A stretch of 64,000 nucleotides of DNA from Enterococcus wangshanyuanii (GCF_002197645.1 NZ_CP021874.1:1736001-1800000); one strand, 5' to 3'; counted from the stretch's first letter, positions 25,295 through 33,595 are shown. Numbers and translations: made by a program. Notes: generated by a model not told the origin, from the sequence alone.

Positions 25295-26461
25295 ATGGCA
25301 CAAATTAAGCAATACAAAAAGCAAGATGGCACTATCAATTACATGTTTGACTACTATGTAGGTGTTAATCCTAAAACTGGAAAAAAACAAAAAACGACCA
25401 GAAGAGGGTTTGAAACAGAGGAAGAAGCTAGTTTAGCCTTAGCAGAATTAAGTCTTTTAGTTGCAACTGAACAGTATGTACCTAAGAAACACCATACCTT
25501 TAATGAAATTTTCACACTATGGTATAAGCAGTATTGCAACTTAGTAAAGGAAAGTACTGCAGTTACAGCTAAATGTGAATTCAAGTATGCTATATTGCCA
25601 AAATTTCAAGAAATGAGAATCCAAGACATTACTCCAATTTATTGTCAGCAAATAGTAAATGAATGGTATAAAGATAAACCAAAAAGAGCTAGTAGGTTTA
25701 TTTACTATTTTAATAGAGTAATGGAACATGCTATGTTCTTAGAATTAATCTATCAAAACCCAATGGCTAATGTTAAAAAACCAGTAACCAATCTTAATTT
25801 AAATCAGTATGAAGAGTTTTCAAATTTTTTTACTAAAGAAGAATTAATAGAGTTTCTGAGATTTACAAAAGAAAATTTTGATTCTGAAAGATATGCCTTT
25901 TTTAGAACATTGGCATTTACTGGATTACGCAAAGGAGAAGCATTTGCTTTAACTTGGGAGGATATTAATTTTGACGAGAAGTATTTAGAAGTAACTAAAA
26001 CTGTTGCTAAAGGAGACAGAAACAAAACCCTAGTTCACCCACCGAAAACAAAGGCTGGTTTTAGAAGAATAAGCTTGGACGATACCACATTAGTAGCTTT
26101 AAAAACATGGCAGGAAAAACAAGCAATAAAATTTGATTTACCCAAGCTAAACCCTAATCAGATTATTTTTTCTAATTACAAAAATACTTATCTCGAATCA
26201 GGTATAACTAAAGAGTGGTTTTTAACAATTCAGAGACTATATAGGAAAAAAACTGGTAAAGAAATCAAAACAATCACAATGCACGGTTTCAGGCATACAC
26301 ATGCAAGTCTATTATACAAAGCAAATATCCCAATTAAAGAAGCTCAAGAAAGACTTGGACATTCTAATGTGAAAACGACACTGAATATTTACACTCACTT
26401 ATCCAAAGACCAAAGAGATAAAACAGCTAATCGTTTTGCTGAGTTTATGAATGAAATATAG
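25295..26461 (+). CDS. int: Tyrosine integrase of the rplT island
   Basis: A 388-residue phage/ICE-type integrase: AP2-like arm-binding N-terminus (IKQYKKQDGTINYMFDYYVG), SAM-like core-binding domain (about 60-160), and catalytic domain with TGLRKGEAFAL (Arg), MHGFRHTHASLL (His-x-x-Arg), LGHSNVKTTLNIYTHL (His and nucleophile Tyr). The ATG (MAQIK) 7 nt after AAAAGGAG is the start. The gene converges on rplT with its stop 62 bp from that of rplT, as usual when an integrase sits beside its att site. It should catalyse recombination within the 3' part of rplT. Confidence 0.95.
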   Translation: MAQIKQYKKQDGTINYMFDYYVGVNPKTGKKQKTTRRGFETEEEASLALAELSLLVATEQYVPKKHHTFNEIFTLWYKQYCNLVKESTAVTAKCEFKYAILPKFQEMRIQDITPIYCQQIVNEWYKDKPKRASRFIYYFNRVMEHAMFLELIYQNPMANVKKPVTNLNLNQYEEFSNFFTKEELIEFLRFTKENFDSERYAFFRTLAFTGLRKGEAFALTWEDINFDEKYLEVTKTVAKGDRNKTLVHPPKTKAGFRRISLDDTTLVALKTWQEKQAIKFDLPKLNPNQIIFSNYKNTYLESGITKEWFLTIQRLYRKKTGKEIKTITMHGFRHTHASLLYKANIPIKEAQERLGHSNVKTTLNIYTHLSKDQRDKTANRFAEFMNEI

Positions 26462-26477
26462 CAAAATGAAAAATAAA

Positions 26478-26510
26478 AAACCCACTGATTATAGTGGGTT
26501 TGGAGTGTTC
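26478..26510. terminator. Bidirectional terminator supplied by the island
   Basis: Stem AAACCCACT / AGTGGGTTT with GATTAT loop. T-rich on the minus strand, so it now ends the rplT transcript in place of the displaced native terminator at 5809; it also ends the integrase gene. Confidence 0.85.
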
Positions 26511-26522
26511 AAAAGTTGCCTA

Positions 26523-26885
26523 TTATTTGTTTTCTAGGGCTTTTGAGGCTTGGTCAGCTAATGCTGTAAATGCTGATGCATCGTTAACAGCCAAGTCAGC
26601 TAACATTTTGCGGTTGATATCAATCTCTGCCAATTTCAAACCGTGCATTAATTTAGAATAGCTCAAGCCATTCATACGAGCTGCTGCGTTGATACGCGCA
26701 ATCCATAATTTACGGAAATCACGTTTTTTCTGACGACGATCTCTGTATGCATAACTATAAGATTTCATCACTTGTTCTTTTGCTGTTCTAAATAAAGTAT
26801 GTTTTGATCCGTAATAGCCTTTCGCTAATTTAAGGATCTTTTTACGACGTTTACGGCTTACTACGCCACCTTTAACACGTGCCAT
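26523..26885 (-). CDS. rplT: 50S ribosomal protein L20
   Basis: A 120-residue L20 of standard length, rich in Arg/Lys at the N-terminus, with the conserved [20 protein letters not shown] block. It binds 23S rRNA early in 50S assembly and represses its own operon through the leader RNA. Last gene of infC-rpmI-rplT. From codon 51 or so to the stop (26523-26735) the DNA belongs to the island: it differs at many synonymous sites from the native end kept at 5855-6064 and gives a different C-terminal tail (SKALENK). The L20 fold is preserved. Confidence 0.97.
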   Translation of the reverse strand: MARVKGGVVSRKRRKKILKLAKGYYGSKHTLFRTAKEQVMKSYSYAYRDRRQKKRDFRKLWIARINAAARMNGLSYSKLMHGLKLAEIDINRKMLADLAVNDASAFTALADQASKALENK

Positions 26886-27016
26886 GGTTAATTCCTCCTA
26901 ATAAATATCTATTATCTCTATGAGTGTTTTCATTGCTAAGTTGTTACAAGAAATTCTTCAACTTTCCTACATTCAGCAAGCTTTTTCAGTCAATGCTAAT
27001 CGAGCTATTCAGCTTT

Positions 27017-27217
27017 TTATTTCATTCTTGCTAATTGTTGGCGAATACGTTTGAAATCGCCAGCTGATACCATTCCTGCTTTACGCAATTGACGGCGTTG
27101 TTTCTTTGTTTTACCGTGGAAACGGTGACTTGTAAACGCACGGAATCTCTTCAAACCGCCTTTACCAGTACGTTTGAAACGTTTTGCTGATCCGCGGTGA
27201 GTTTTTTGTTTTGGCAT
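27017..27217 (-). CDS. rpmI: 50S ribosomal protein L35
   Basis: A 66-residue, very basic protein beginning [20 protein letters not shown], the conserved L35 start. AGGAGG precedes the ATG. It lies between infC and rplT in the conserved operon and is coregulated with them. Confidence 0.97.
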   Translation of the reverse strand: MPKQKTHRGSAKRFKRTGKGGLKRFRAFTSHRFHGKTKKQRRQLRKAGMVSAGDFKRIRQQLARMK

Positions 27218-27314
27218 GACTAATTTTCCTCCTACATTTTCATTTTCGTCTACCGTTCAACTATTGAACGAGTATCCTCAAAATCTTTTGTTAACTAGTT
27301 ATCAGCTTTTCAGC

Positions 27315-27836
27315 TTACTTGTCGTTTTTCGGTGCCAGCGTTAGGAACATGCTGCGTCCGTCCATTTTCGCTTTTTGTTCAACTGTAGCGATATCTGCAG
27401 TTTCTTCCGCTAAGCGATCAAGAACTTTCTGACCAATCTCTTTATGGGTAATGGCACGGCCTTTGAAACGGATCGAAGCTTTCACTTTGTCCCCTTTTTC
27501 CAAGAACTTGCGTGCATTACGAAGTTTTGTGTTAAAGTCATTGACATCGATCGTCGGACTTAAACGAACTTCTTTTACGTTGATCACTTTTTGTTTCTTA
27601 CGAGCTTCACGCTCTTTCTTTTGCGTTTCGAAACGGAATTTTCCATAATCCATAATTCGCGCAACAGGAGGTTTCGCAGTAGGTGCTACTAGAACTAAAT
27701 CCAAATTGGCTGTTTCAGCGATTTTCAACGCTTCCACTTTTGTTTTAACACCTAATTGTTCACCGTCTTGTCCGATCAAACGTAACTCGCGTGCACGAAT
27801 GCCGTCGTTCACCATCATATCCTTTGCTATGGTCAT
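27315..27836 (-). CDS. infC: Translation initiation factor IF-3
   Basis: A 173-residue IF-3 with the N-terminal domain ([14 protein letters not shown]), linker ([13 protein letters not shown]) and C-terminal 30S-binding domain. It discriminates initiator tRNA and start codons. The annotated ATG is only 3 nt from GGAGG; an in-frame ATA two codons downstream (IAKDMMVND) is 9 nt from GGAGG and sits exactly where Bacillus infC starts with ATT (ISKD). The real start may thus be the rare codon AUA, in keeping with IF-3 autoregulation. First gene of the operon. Confidence 0.95.
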   Translation of the reverse strand: MTIAKDMMVNDGIRARELRLIGQDGEQLGVKTKVEALKIAETANLDLVLVAPTAKPPVARIMDYGKFRFETQKKEREARKKQKVINVKEVRLSPTIDVNDFNTKLRNARKFLEKGDKVKASIRFKGRAITHKEIGQKVLDRLAEETADIATVEQKAKMDGRSMFLTLAPKNDK

Positions 27837-28047
27837 TCACCTCCAAGTTTATTAAGAGAAAATCAGCGCTGAAACGTTTTTATTCCTTGACGTCCCTGTC
27901 ATAAAAATGACAATAAAAAACAGGCTCTGTAAACAGATCCCGCGATTTTTCGGACTTATATCTTCTGATATAAGGAATCCTCTTATCCAGCCCAGTGACA
28001 AGGTCAACTAAGGCGAGAAGCGGGTGCTTCTGCTTTCATTTCTCAAC
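27837..28047 (-). promoter_or_regulatory. infC-rpmI-rplT leader (L20-leader-type attenuator)
   Basis: About 210 nt of untranslated leader lie between the promoter and infC. It ends in a terminator-like hairpin (GGGATCTG / CAGAGCC followed by TTTTTT, about 27916-27945) and contains further stems such as CCTTATATCAG/ATATAAG. In Bacillus the equivalent leader mimics the 23S rRNA site of L20 and terminates transcription when free L20 binds. The same control is likely here; homology to the Rfam L20 leader was not tested. Confidence 0.65.
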
Positions 28048-28053
28048 TTTAAT

Positions 28054-28082
28054 AGTATAAGCCATCTTTCTGTATTTGTCAA
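28054..28082 (-). promoter_or_regulatory. Sigma-A promoter of the infC operon
   Basis: Minus-strand TTGACA (28077-28082), a 17-bp spacer and TATACT (28054-28059). Near-consensus; transcription would start near 28047. Confidence 0.85.
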
Positions 28083-28095
28083 ACATCTTTTCATC

Positions 28096-28146
28096 AAAAA
28101 ATTAGGAAATGAAGCAAATGAGCTATTCATTGTTTGCCCCATTTCC
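28096..28146 (-). terminator. Terminator of the HAD gene pair
   Basis: Minus-strand hairpin with outer stem GGAAATG / CATTTCC and inner pairing around TTTGC, followed by TAATTTTTTG. Confidence 0.65.
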
Positions 28147-28159
28147 CTGAAGAAGCTTT

Positions 28160-28957
28160 CTATTTTAATAGTTCCTCGATTTTAACTAAAACACCATCTT
28201 CATCATTCGATAGAATGATTTCACTTGCAGCAACCTTGACTTCCGGCTGTGCGTTACTCATCGCAAAGCTATGACCCACATGCTTTAGCATTTCCAAGTC
28301 ATTCCCACTATCACCAAAAGCAGCAATCTCATGATTTTTGATTCCCCATAATTCCTGCAGTTGCATCAATCCATAGGCTTTATGAATTCCTGGAATGATC
28401 AAATCCACATCCTCATGGCCGCTGGAAACAGGCGTCACTTTGTCACCCAAAACTGTATTTAACTGTGCTAATACGCCCTTTACTTTCTCAGAAGGAAAAC
28501 TCAAAGCAAATTTAAATAATGTATCATCAGTTACGTCAAATAAATTCGGCACTCTTTTTAATCGATGGTAATAGTTACTACCGTATGCGACAAATTCATC
28601 CGGCTCTTGCTCGCTGACATATGCACTGTTTTTCCCACAAAGGATCGTATGTGCGCCTTCTACCTCGGATAAGATAGTAAGTACGTCTTTTACACTCTCC
28701 GGATGAAGCTCTCCACAAAAAATTTCATTTCCTTCGCTAATGACATAAGCGCCATTTTCTGAGACAAAAGATAGCTCATCTGCAATCGTTGGAAAAAAAG
28801 ACTTTAATTGATAATATTGATTTCCGCTTGCTACTACAAAGCGAACATTCTGCTGTTTCATCTTGTTATACAGATAATCAAATCTTTCACGGTCATATTC
28901 TTTTTGACTATTTAAAAACGTACCATCCATGTCTACTGCAATCATTTTAACTGTCAT
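28160..28957 (-). CDS. Cof-type HAD-IIB phosphatase
   Basis: About 265 residues. HAD motif I is AVDMDGTFL near the N-terminus, motif II is VASGN, motif III the central Lys and motif IV AFGDSGNDLEML near residue 215, with an IIB cap between. Family members dephosphorylate sugar phosphates, FMN or PLP. The ATG (MTVKMI) 8 nt after AAAGGA is preferred to upstream in-frame starts, which lie in the end of the preceding gene. Translationally close to a second HAD gene; paired paralogues are common in enterococci. Confidence 0.9.
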   Translation of the reverse strand: MTVKMIAVDMDGTFLNSQKEYDRERFDYLYNKMKQQNVRFVVASGNQYYQLKSFFPTIADELSFVSENGAYVISEGNEIFCGELHPESVKDVLTILSEVEGAHTILCGKNSAYVSEQEPDEFVAYGSNYYHRLKRVPNLFDVTDDTLFKFALSFPSEKVKGVLAQLNTVLGDKVTPVSSGHEDVDLIIPGIHKAYGLMQLQELWGIKNHEIAAFGDSGNDLEMLKHVGHSFAMSNAQPEVKVAASEIILSNDEDGVLVKIEELLK

Positions 28958-28970
28958 TATACTCATCCTT

Positions 28971-29756
28971 TCATGGTAACAAACCAAAATGCTCTAAACC
29001 AAAACGAATCCCGTCATCCATATGGGACTTAGTAATAAAATCTGCGTGATGTTTGACATATTCTGATGCATTGTCCATCGCAATTGCCGTTTGAACTGCT
29101 TCGAACATTCCTAAATCATTATTCCCGTCACCAAATGCATAGGTGGGTACATGCGCTAAATCAAGTGAATTGATAACTTCTTGAATCCCTGTCTTTTTCG
29201 ATTGACCTTTTATTACAACTGCCAATGAATATGGACTATCACGATAAAAAGTCAGACTATCAGAAAATTCTGTTTGATACAGTTGATCTTTTGTCTCATC
29301 TTCTGAAAAAAGATACCCCATATAGATTTCATTTTTGAGATGGAAATTTTTGTTGATTTCAGGTAATGGCGCATTATCCAATTTATAGAGCTTTTCCATA
29401 CTGGCAGTTTTGTAGCAAGCTGCATATTCTTGATCCGTGTAACAGGCAAATGAATGATTTAATGCCTTAGAAAAAATCATTAGTCTGTTGATCACGTCAA
29501 GCGGAAAGACATGCTTTGATACCACTTGATTTTCAACTACATTAAATTGACCATTCAAACTTACATATGAATCGATTCCTGTATTTGCTGTAATAGTAAT
29601 GATTTCTTTAGGTGAACGACCACTGGCAATCATTGGTAATATATGATTTTGTTTCAATCCTTGAATAGCCTGCAGATTCTCCTTAGAGATCTCAGAGTCT
29701 GCATTTAGCAATGTGCCATCTAAGTCAAAAAATACAAGCGCTTTCCAATTTCTCAT
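28971..29756 (-). CDS. Cof-type HAD-IIB phosphatase (paralogue)
   Basis: About 261 residues with motif I FFDLDGTLL, motif II IASGRS, motif IV AFGDGNNDLGMF. It is related to the gene that follows it by 13 bp, with which it forms an operon. The ATG after AGGAGGTTGATC is the start; an in-frame TTG sits inside that spacer. The substrate is not predictable from sequence. Confidence 0.9.
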   Translation of the reverse strand: MRNWKALVFFDLDGTLLNADSEISKENLQAIQGLKQNHILPMIASGRSPKEIITITANTGIDSYVSLNGQFNVVENQVVSKHVFPLDVINRLMIFSKALNHSFACYTDQEYAACYKTASMEKLYKLDNAPLPEINKNFHLKNEIYMGYLFSEDETKDQLYQTEFSDSLTFYRDSPYSLAVVIKGQSKKTGIQEVINSLDLAHVPTYAFGDGNNDLGMFEAVQTAIAMDNASEYVKHHADFITKSHMDDGIRFGLEHFGLLP

Positions 29757-29814
29757 GATCAACCTCCTCTACTGTTTCTTCTATCTATCATTGTACTACA
29801 CTTTTATTCAGAAA

Positions 29815-29870
29815 CTAAAAAAACTTTGCTAAGCTTATTCAAAAATGAATAAGTAGATCTTAGCAAAGTT
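29815..29870. terminator. Terminator after the TldR guide-RNA region
   Basis: Stem AACTTTGCTAAG / CTTAGCAAAGTT enclosing a second hairpin (CTTATTC/GAATAAG), with TTTTTTT on the minus strand. It would end a transcript that runs through the TnpB-like gene and the guide-RNA region. Confidence 0.8.
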
Positions 29871-29888
29871 CAACTTTTTATTTTTTAT

Positions 29889-30020
29889 CAACTAATAATT
29901 AGTGAACTATTTCTATTTTAATAGAAACTTCCTAGAAAAAGATAAATGATCGAATTATCGCTGTATCTACCTTATATGCCCTAGGCTAACCCTGTAGTCC
30001 CTACAGTTTTTACTGTGTAT
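29889..30020 (-). ncRNA. Candidate TldR guide RNA (omega-RNA-like)
   Basis: About 130 nt directly downstream of the TnpB-like stop are strongly structured on the minus strand: CTGTAG/CTACAG (29992-30006), a long-range CCTAG/CTAGG pairing (29931-29935 with 29981-29985) and a final hairpin TTTCTAT/ATAGAAA (29910-29927). TnpB omega-RNAs occupy just this position, with the guide at the 3' end. After the last hairpin and TTCAC the sequence TAATTATTAGTTG (29901 down to 29889) is the proposed guide. It resembles 38056-38068 near the oppA promoter. The scaffold may begin within the coding sequence; the ends are inferred. Confidence 0.6.
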
Positions 30021-30021
30021 T

Positions 30022-31134
30022 TTAATAGCTTAATCCTTTGTTCAAAACATGGATACTTGCTGCAGTTTCTAGATCAGATACTTCTTTTTGTTTATCGATG
30101 TCTTCAATAAATATTTTACTCCGCTTTTTATTTTCTGAATGTTCAGAACATTTATCGCAAGCTGAAACTTTGATCAATCTTTTATTATACCAAGAAGCTT
30201 TATATTCCAATTTTGAAACGAATAACGCCCAAGAAACATCTGAGATTCCTCGATGAAGTTTGCTATTTCTATACACATCTGATTGATGAATATCTTCAAT
30301 ACAAATCACATCATATTTATGAACGATTTCTGTTGTAATCTTATTTAAAAAATCCGTTCGCTGATTCATCAATTTTTCCCGCATCTTAGCTACCTTCAAT
30401 TTTTGTTTCTGGTAGTTTTTTTGCTGAGATAGTTCTGTACCTTTCAATTTAGCAATTTCTTTACGCCTAACAAGTTTTCTCTCTTCCCGTATGAGTCGTT
30501 GCTCGAATTCTTTGGTGTACTTATCATTATCGATACGTCTACCATTTGATAACACCGCAAATTCAGAAGTGCCTAATGTGATTCCTATAGCAGAGTGTGT
30601 TTTCTCTACCGCAAGAACTTCCTCTTCACAAAGAATCGAAATGAAAAACTTATGGCTAGGTGTTAAAGAAATCGTTGCTGACTTTATTTTTCCTTTTATC
30701 GGACGATGCATTTTTACTTTCATTGGTGTCTTCAACTTGGGAACTTTTATCCATTTGTCATCGATAATTTTGATCGTCCCATTTTGATTATTAGTTGTGT
30801 AAGACGAAACAGAATCCTTCTTTTGTTTCATTTTTGGAAAACCAACGCCTTTTTCCCTATGAAATTTTTTAAATGCCCGATCCAGATAAACTTGCGCATT
30901 CGCTAACGCCAAACTATCTACTTCTTTTAAACAAGGATGCTCTTTTTTATATTGAGCAGGTGTCGGCAGCTTGACAGTAAGATCAGGATTTTCTTTCAAT
31001 GCTTTATAAAGAGCGATCCGATCCTGCAGCAAAAGATTATACACAAGACGAACACAAGAAAAAGTTTTTTTGATAAACTCCTCTTGAGCTGAGGTAGGAT
31101 AAAGCCGATACTTATACGCCTTTAAAACCCTCAT
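30022..31134 (-). CDS. TnpB-like nuclease-dead repressor (TldR), oppF-associated
   Basis: About 370 residues, the length of TnpB. The N-terminus (MRVLKAYKYRLYP) and the central GTIKIIDDKWIKVPKLK and TATISL-type beta-barrel are TnpB-typical. RuvC-I reads AIGITLGTSEFAVLSNG: the catalytic Asp of GIDLG is Thr (T186). RuvC-II keeps Glu (CIEDI, E280). The zinc finger has only its first CxxC (326/329), and the final DRDxNAA motif is SDLETAA, with no Asp at the expected place. It should bind guide RNA and DNA but not cut. No TnpA or IS ends are seen. Position beside oppF matches enterococcal TldR proteins, which repress by RNA-guided promoter binding. Start chosen at the ATG 7 nt after GGTGG. Confidence 0.85.
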   Translation of the reverse strand: MRVLKAYKYRLYPTSAQEEFIKKTFSCVRLVYNLLLQDRIALYKALKENPDLTVKLPTPAQYKKEHPCLKEVDSLALANAQVYLDRAFKKFHREKGVGFPKMKQKKDSVSSYTTNNQNGTIKIIDDKWIKVPKLKTPMKVKMHRPIKGKIKSATISLTPSHKFFISILCEEEVLAVEKTHSAIGITLGTSEFAVLSNGRRIDNDKYTKEFEQRLIREERKLVRRKEIAKLKGTELSQQKNYQKQKLKVAKMREKLMNQRTDFLNKITTEIVHKYDVICIEDIHQSDVYRNSKLHRGISDVSWALFVSKLEYKASWYNKRLIKVSACDKCSEHSENKKRSKIFIEDIDKQKEVSDLETAASIHVLNKGLSY

Positions 31135-31158
31135 GAACATACCACCCTACCAATAAAA

Positions 31159-31506
31159 AGCTGATTGAGCCGGTTAGCTCTGACTGAAAAATAGGAAAAT
31201 ACGATTGAGGCGCTCTTTGCCTCATTCTTATTTTATCTTTTTTCTGAAGAGTTGGCTCAAGAAGCTAGATTAAATAAAAGCTGATTGAGCCGGTTTGCAT
31301 CGATCAAAAATAGGAAAACATGAGAATGGCGCTTTTCGCCATAATCAGGTTTTATCTTTTTTGCGAGATGCTGGCTCAAGAAGCTAGATTAGATAAAAAG
31401 CCAATTGAGCCGATTTACTCTGACTGAAAAATAGGAAAATACGACTGAGGCGCTTTTTGCCTCATTCTTATTTTATCTTTTTTCTGAAGAGCTGGCTCAA
31501 GAAGCT
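31159..31506. repeat. Three tandem hairpin repeats of about 108 bp (period 120)
   Basis: Units at 31159-31266, 31279-31385 and 31399-31506 share the plan AGCTGATTGAGCC ... GGCTCAAGAAGCT, closing a long stem, with an apical hairpin that varies but stays paired: TGAGGC/GCCTCA in units 1 and 3, ATGGCG/CGCCAT in unit 2. Inner arms AAAATAGGAAAATA and TATTTTATCTTTTTT also pair. The region 31135-31569 holds no gene besides these. They are not a CRISPR array (units too long, no spacers). Two related, inverted units lie at 41325-41555. Possibly structured RNA repeats or MITE-like elements. Confidence 0.75.
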
Positions 31507-31514
31507 ACTTGTTA

Positions 31515-31550
31515 AAAATCCTAGCTAAGAAAAGAATCTTTCTTAGCTAG
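31515..31550 (-). terminator. Terminator of the opp operon
   Basis: A 12-bp stem CTAGCTAAGAAA / TTTCTTAGCTAG with 6-nt loop, followed on the minus strand by GATTTTTAAC, 20 bp after the oppF stop. Confidence 0.8.
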
Positions 31551-31569
31551 TCTTTCTTTTACCAGACGA

Positions 31570-32529
31570 CTACCCTTGAGTCGCTCTGGCTTTTTTCTCT
31601 TCAATTTTTTTACGATAGATATCCACTTCATCTTCAGAACAATACACGTAATGTTCAGGAGTGATTTCTCTCAATTTACGTTCTTTATTGTCTTCAGGCT
31701 GTGGTTTGTAAACGATACGTTTACGTGTGCGTTCGTAATCCGGATCTGGTAATGGGATCGCTGATAATAAACTTTCAGTATACGGATGTACCCCAAAGTT
31801 ATACACATCATCACTTGAACCCATTTCCAACAATCTACCACTGTGCATCACACCGATTCGATCACTGATATGTTTTACCATAGATAAATCATGCGCGATA
31901 AATAGATACGTCAAGCCAGCATCTTTTTGCAGATCCTGCAGCAAGTTAACGACCTGTGCCTGAATCGATACATCCAATGCAGAAATCGGCTCATCACAAA
32001 TGATGAAACGAGGGTCCACAGCTAATGCACGAGCAATCCCGATCCGTTGACGCTGACCACCTGAAAACTCATGTGGGTAACGTGTACCGTGACTTGGATC
32101 AAGTCCTACGACTTTTAAAAGCTCATTGACTTTCTCTTCGCGCTCAGCAGGAGTGCTAGCTAAATGATTGATATCGATTCCTTCAGCAATGATGTCATTG
32201 ACTTTCATTCTTGGATTCAATGATGCATAAGGATCCTGGAAGATCATTTGAACTTCACGACGGAATTCTTGCATCGCTGATTTTGAACGAATTTTACTGA
32301 TATCTTCTCCATCAAAAATAATTTCGCCATCAGTTGGATTGTATAGGCGGATAACACTACGGCCTGTTGTTGATTTTCCACTACCGGATTCTCCAACTAA
32401 ACCAAATGTTTCACCTTCATAAATGTGAAAACTGATATCATCGACCGCTTTGACTTCATCAGGACGACCTACGTTAAAATACTGTTTTAAGCCTTTAACA
32501 TCTAAAAGTACTTTTCTTTTTTCACTCAT
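31570..32529 (-). CDS. oppF: Oligopeptide ABC transporter ATPase OppF
   Basis: A 319-residue ABC ATPase: Walker A GESGSGKST (near residue 42), Q-loop, signature SGGQRQRIGIARAL, Walker B FIICDEPISALDVS and a C-terminal oligopeptide-transporter extension. With OppD it powers uptake of oligopeptides bound by OppA. Its start overlaps the oppD stop. Last gene of oppBCDF; the TldR gene follows after a terminator and the repeats. Confidence 0.95.
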   Translation of the reverse strand: MSEKRKVLLDVKGLKQYFNVGRPDEVKAVDDISFHIYEGETFGLVGESGSGKSTTGRSVIRLYNPTDGEIIFDGEDISKIRSKSAMQEFRREVQMIFQDPYASLNPRMKVNDIIAEGIDINHLASTPAEREEKVNELLKVVGLDPSHGTRYPHEFSGGQRQRIGIARALAVDPRFIICDEPISALDVSIQAQVVNLLQDLQKDAGLTYLFIAHDLSMVKHISDRIGVMHSGRLLEMGSSDDVYNFGVHPYTESLLSAIPLPDPDYERTRKRIVYKPQPEDNKERKLREITPEHYVYCSEDEVDIYRKKIEEKKARATQG

Positions 32530-33590
32530 TACTTAACGCCTCCTGTTGCTGTCTTATGACGTTCAGCGTAAATTGCCCAACGACGAACGATTTCTGCTGG
32601 AGGTGTGATTTTTGGTGCTTGTGGCGCCAATAACCATGTCGCAGCTTTATGAGTTGGTGATACTTCAAAATACGGAGGTGCTTCTTCTGCATCGATTTTC
32701 ATTGCGAATTCGTTACGCGGATAAAAAGCGTCCCCTTTTGGCGGATCCAACAAATCTGGAGGTGAACCTGGAATCGCATATAGCTTATCTTCTGTTCCTT
32801 CCATTGTCGGCATCGAGCCAAGTAATCCCCATGTATATGGATGTTGAGGATTATAGAAAATTTCTTCTGATGTCCCAACTTCGACTAAACGGCCGCCATA
32901 CATTACAGCTACACGGTCAGCAACATTGGCTACGACCCCTAGATCATGGGTGATAAAAATGATCGATGTGCTGATTTTTTGCTGTAAGTCTTTTAATAAT
33001 TCTAAAATTTGTGCTTGGATCGTTACATCCAATGCAGTTGTTGGTTCATCCGCAATCAGAACTTCTGGGTAACAAATCAAAGCGATCGCGATAACGATCC
33101 GTTGACGTTGTCCGCCTGAAAATTGGTGAGGATAGTTTTTTAAACGTTTTTCGGCATTTGGAATCCCTACTAATTTAAGGAGTTCTAATGCTTGCTCTAA
33201 TCCTTCTTTTTTCGATACTTTATTATGCTTGATCAACGATTCAGCCACTTGTTTACCAATCGGCATCGTCGGATCCAATGATGTCATCGGATCTTGGAAA
33301 ATCATTGCAATTTCTTTTCCACGAATCGTTTGCATTTGTTTTTCAGTTTTCTTAACGATATCTTCGCCTTTGAACAGGATTTCTCCATTATCAATATTTG
33401 CATTACTACTCAATAAACGCATGATACTTCTAGTCGTTACTGATTTACCACTACCAGATTCTCCTACGATCGCAAGTGTTTCACCCTTGAACAATTCAAA
33501 GCTGACACCGCGAATAGCATTTACTTTTCCAGCAAACGTATCAAAAGAAATCTGTAGGTCTTTTACTTCTAATACTTTTTCCATAGTCAT
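32529..33590 (-). CDS. oppD: Oligopeptide ABC transporter ATPase OppD
   Basis: A 353-residue ABC ATPase with Walker A GESGSGKSV, signature SGGQRQRIVIAIAL and Walker B VLIADEPTTALDVT, and a C-terminal oligo_HPY extension with the PGSPPDL motif. Works as heterodimer with OppF. It is spaced 5 bp from oppC and overlaps oppF. Confidence 0.95.
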   Translation of the reverse strand: MTMEKVLEVKDLQISFDTFAGKVNAIRGVSFELFKGETLAIVGESGSGKSVTTRSIMRLLSSNANIDNGEILFKGEDIVKKTEKQMQTIRGKEIAMIFQDPMTSLDPTMPIGKQVAESLIKHNKVSKKEGLEQALELLKLVGIPNAEKRLKNYPHQFSGGQRQRIVIAIALICYPEVLIADEPTTALDVTIQAQILELLKDLQQKISTSIIFITHDLGVVANVADRVAVMYGGRLVEVGTSEEIFYNPQHPYTWGLLGSMPTMEGTEDKLYAIPGSPPDLLDPPKGDAFYPRNEFAMKIDAEEAPPYFEVSPTHKAATWLLAPQAPKITPPAEIVRRWAIYAERHKTATGGVK

Positions 33591-33595
33591 TCACT

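Larger units (their letters stand above)
6065..26735. mobile_element. Integrated genomic island in rplT (about 20.7 kb)
   Basis: The boundaries are set by the point where the two rplT 3' copies stop matching. A tyrosine integrase lies next to one end, convergent with rplT, as usual for site-specific islands. The island brings its own rplT 3' end (26523-26735), which keeps L20 intact. Contents include a primase-like protein, HTH regulator, serine resolvase, second tyrosine recombinase and envelope/ion cargo. It is visibly more AT-rich than its flanks. No relaxase, T4SS or phage morphogenesis genes are seen, so it is a mobilisable or satellite-type element or a decayed ICE. The exact crossover core lies somewhere in the shared segments near 6030-6064. 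Confidence 0.88.

Noticed and set aside
6065..26735. Prophage
   Set aside because: No capsid, terminase, portal, tail, holin or lysin genes; the integrase and primase alone do not make a phage.
6065..26735. Complete conjugative element (ICE)
   Set aside because: No relaxase, coupling protein or VirB4-like ATPase can be recognised on either strand.
30022..31134. Active IS200/IS605 insertion sequence
   Set aside because: No TnpA gene, no recognisable paired transposon ends and the TnpB-like protein lacks catalytic residues; a domesticated repressor fits better.
31159..31506. CRISPR array
   Set aside because: The repeats are over 100 bp, each a long hairpin, period 120 with no unique spacers, and no cas genes are near.
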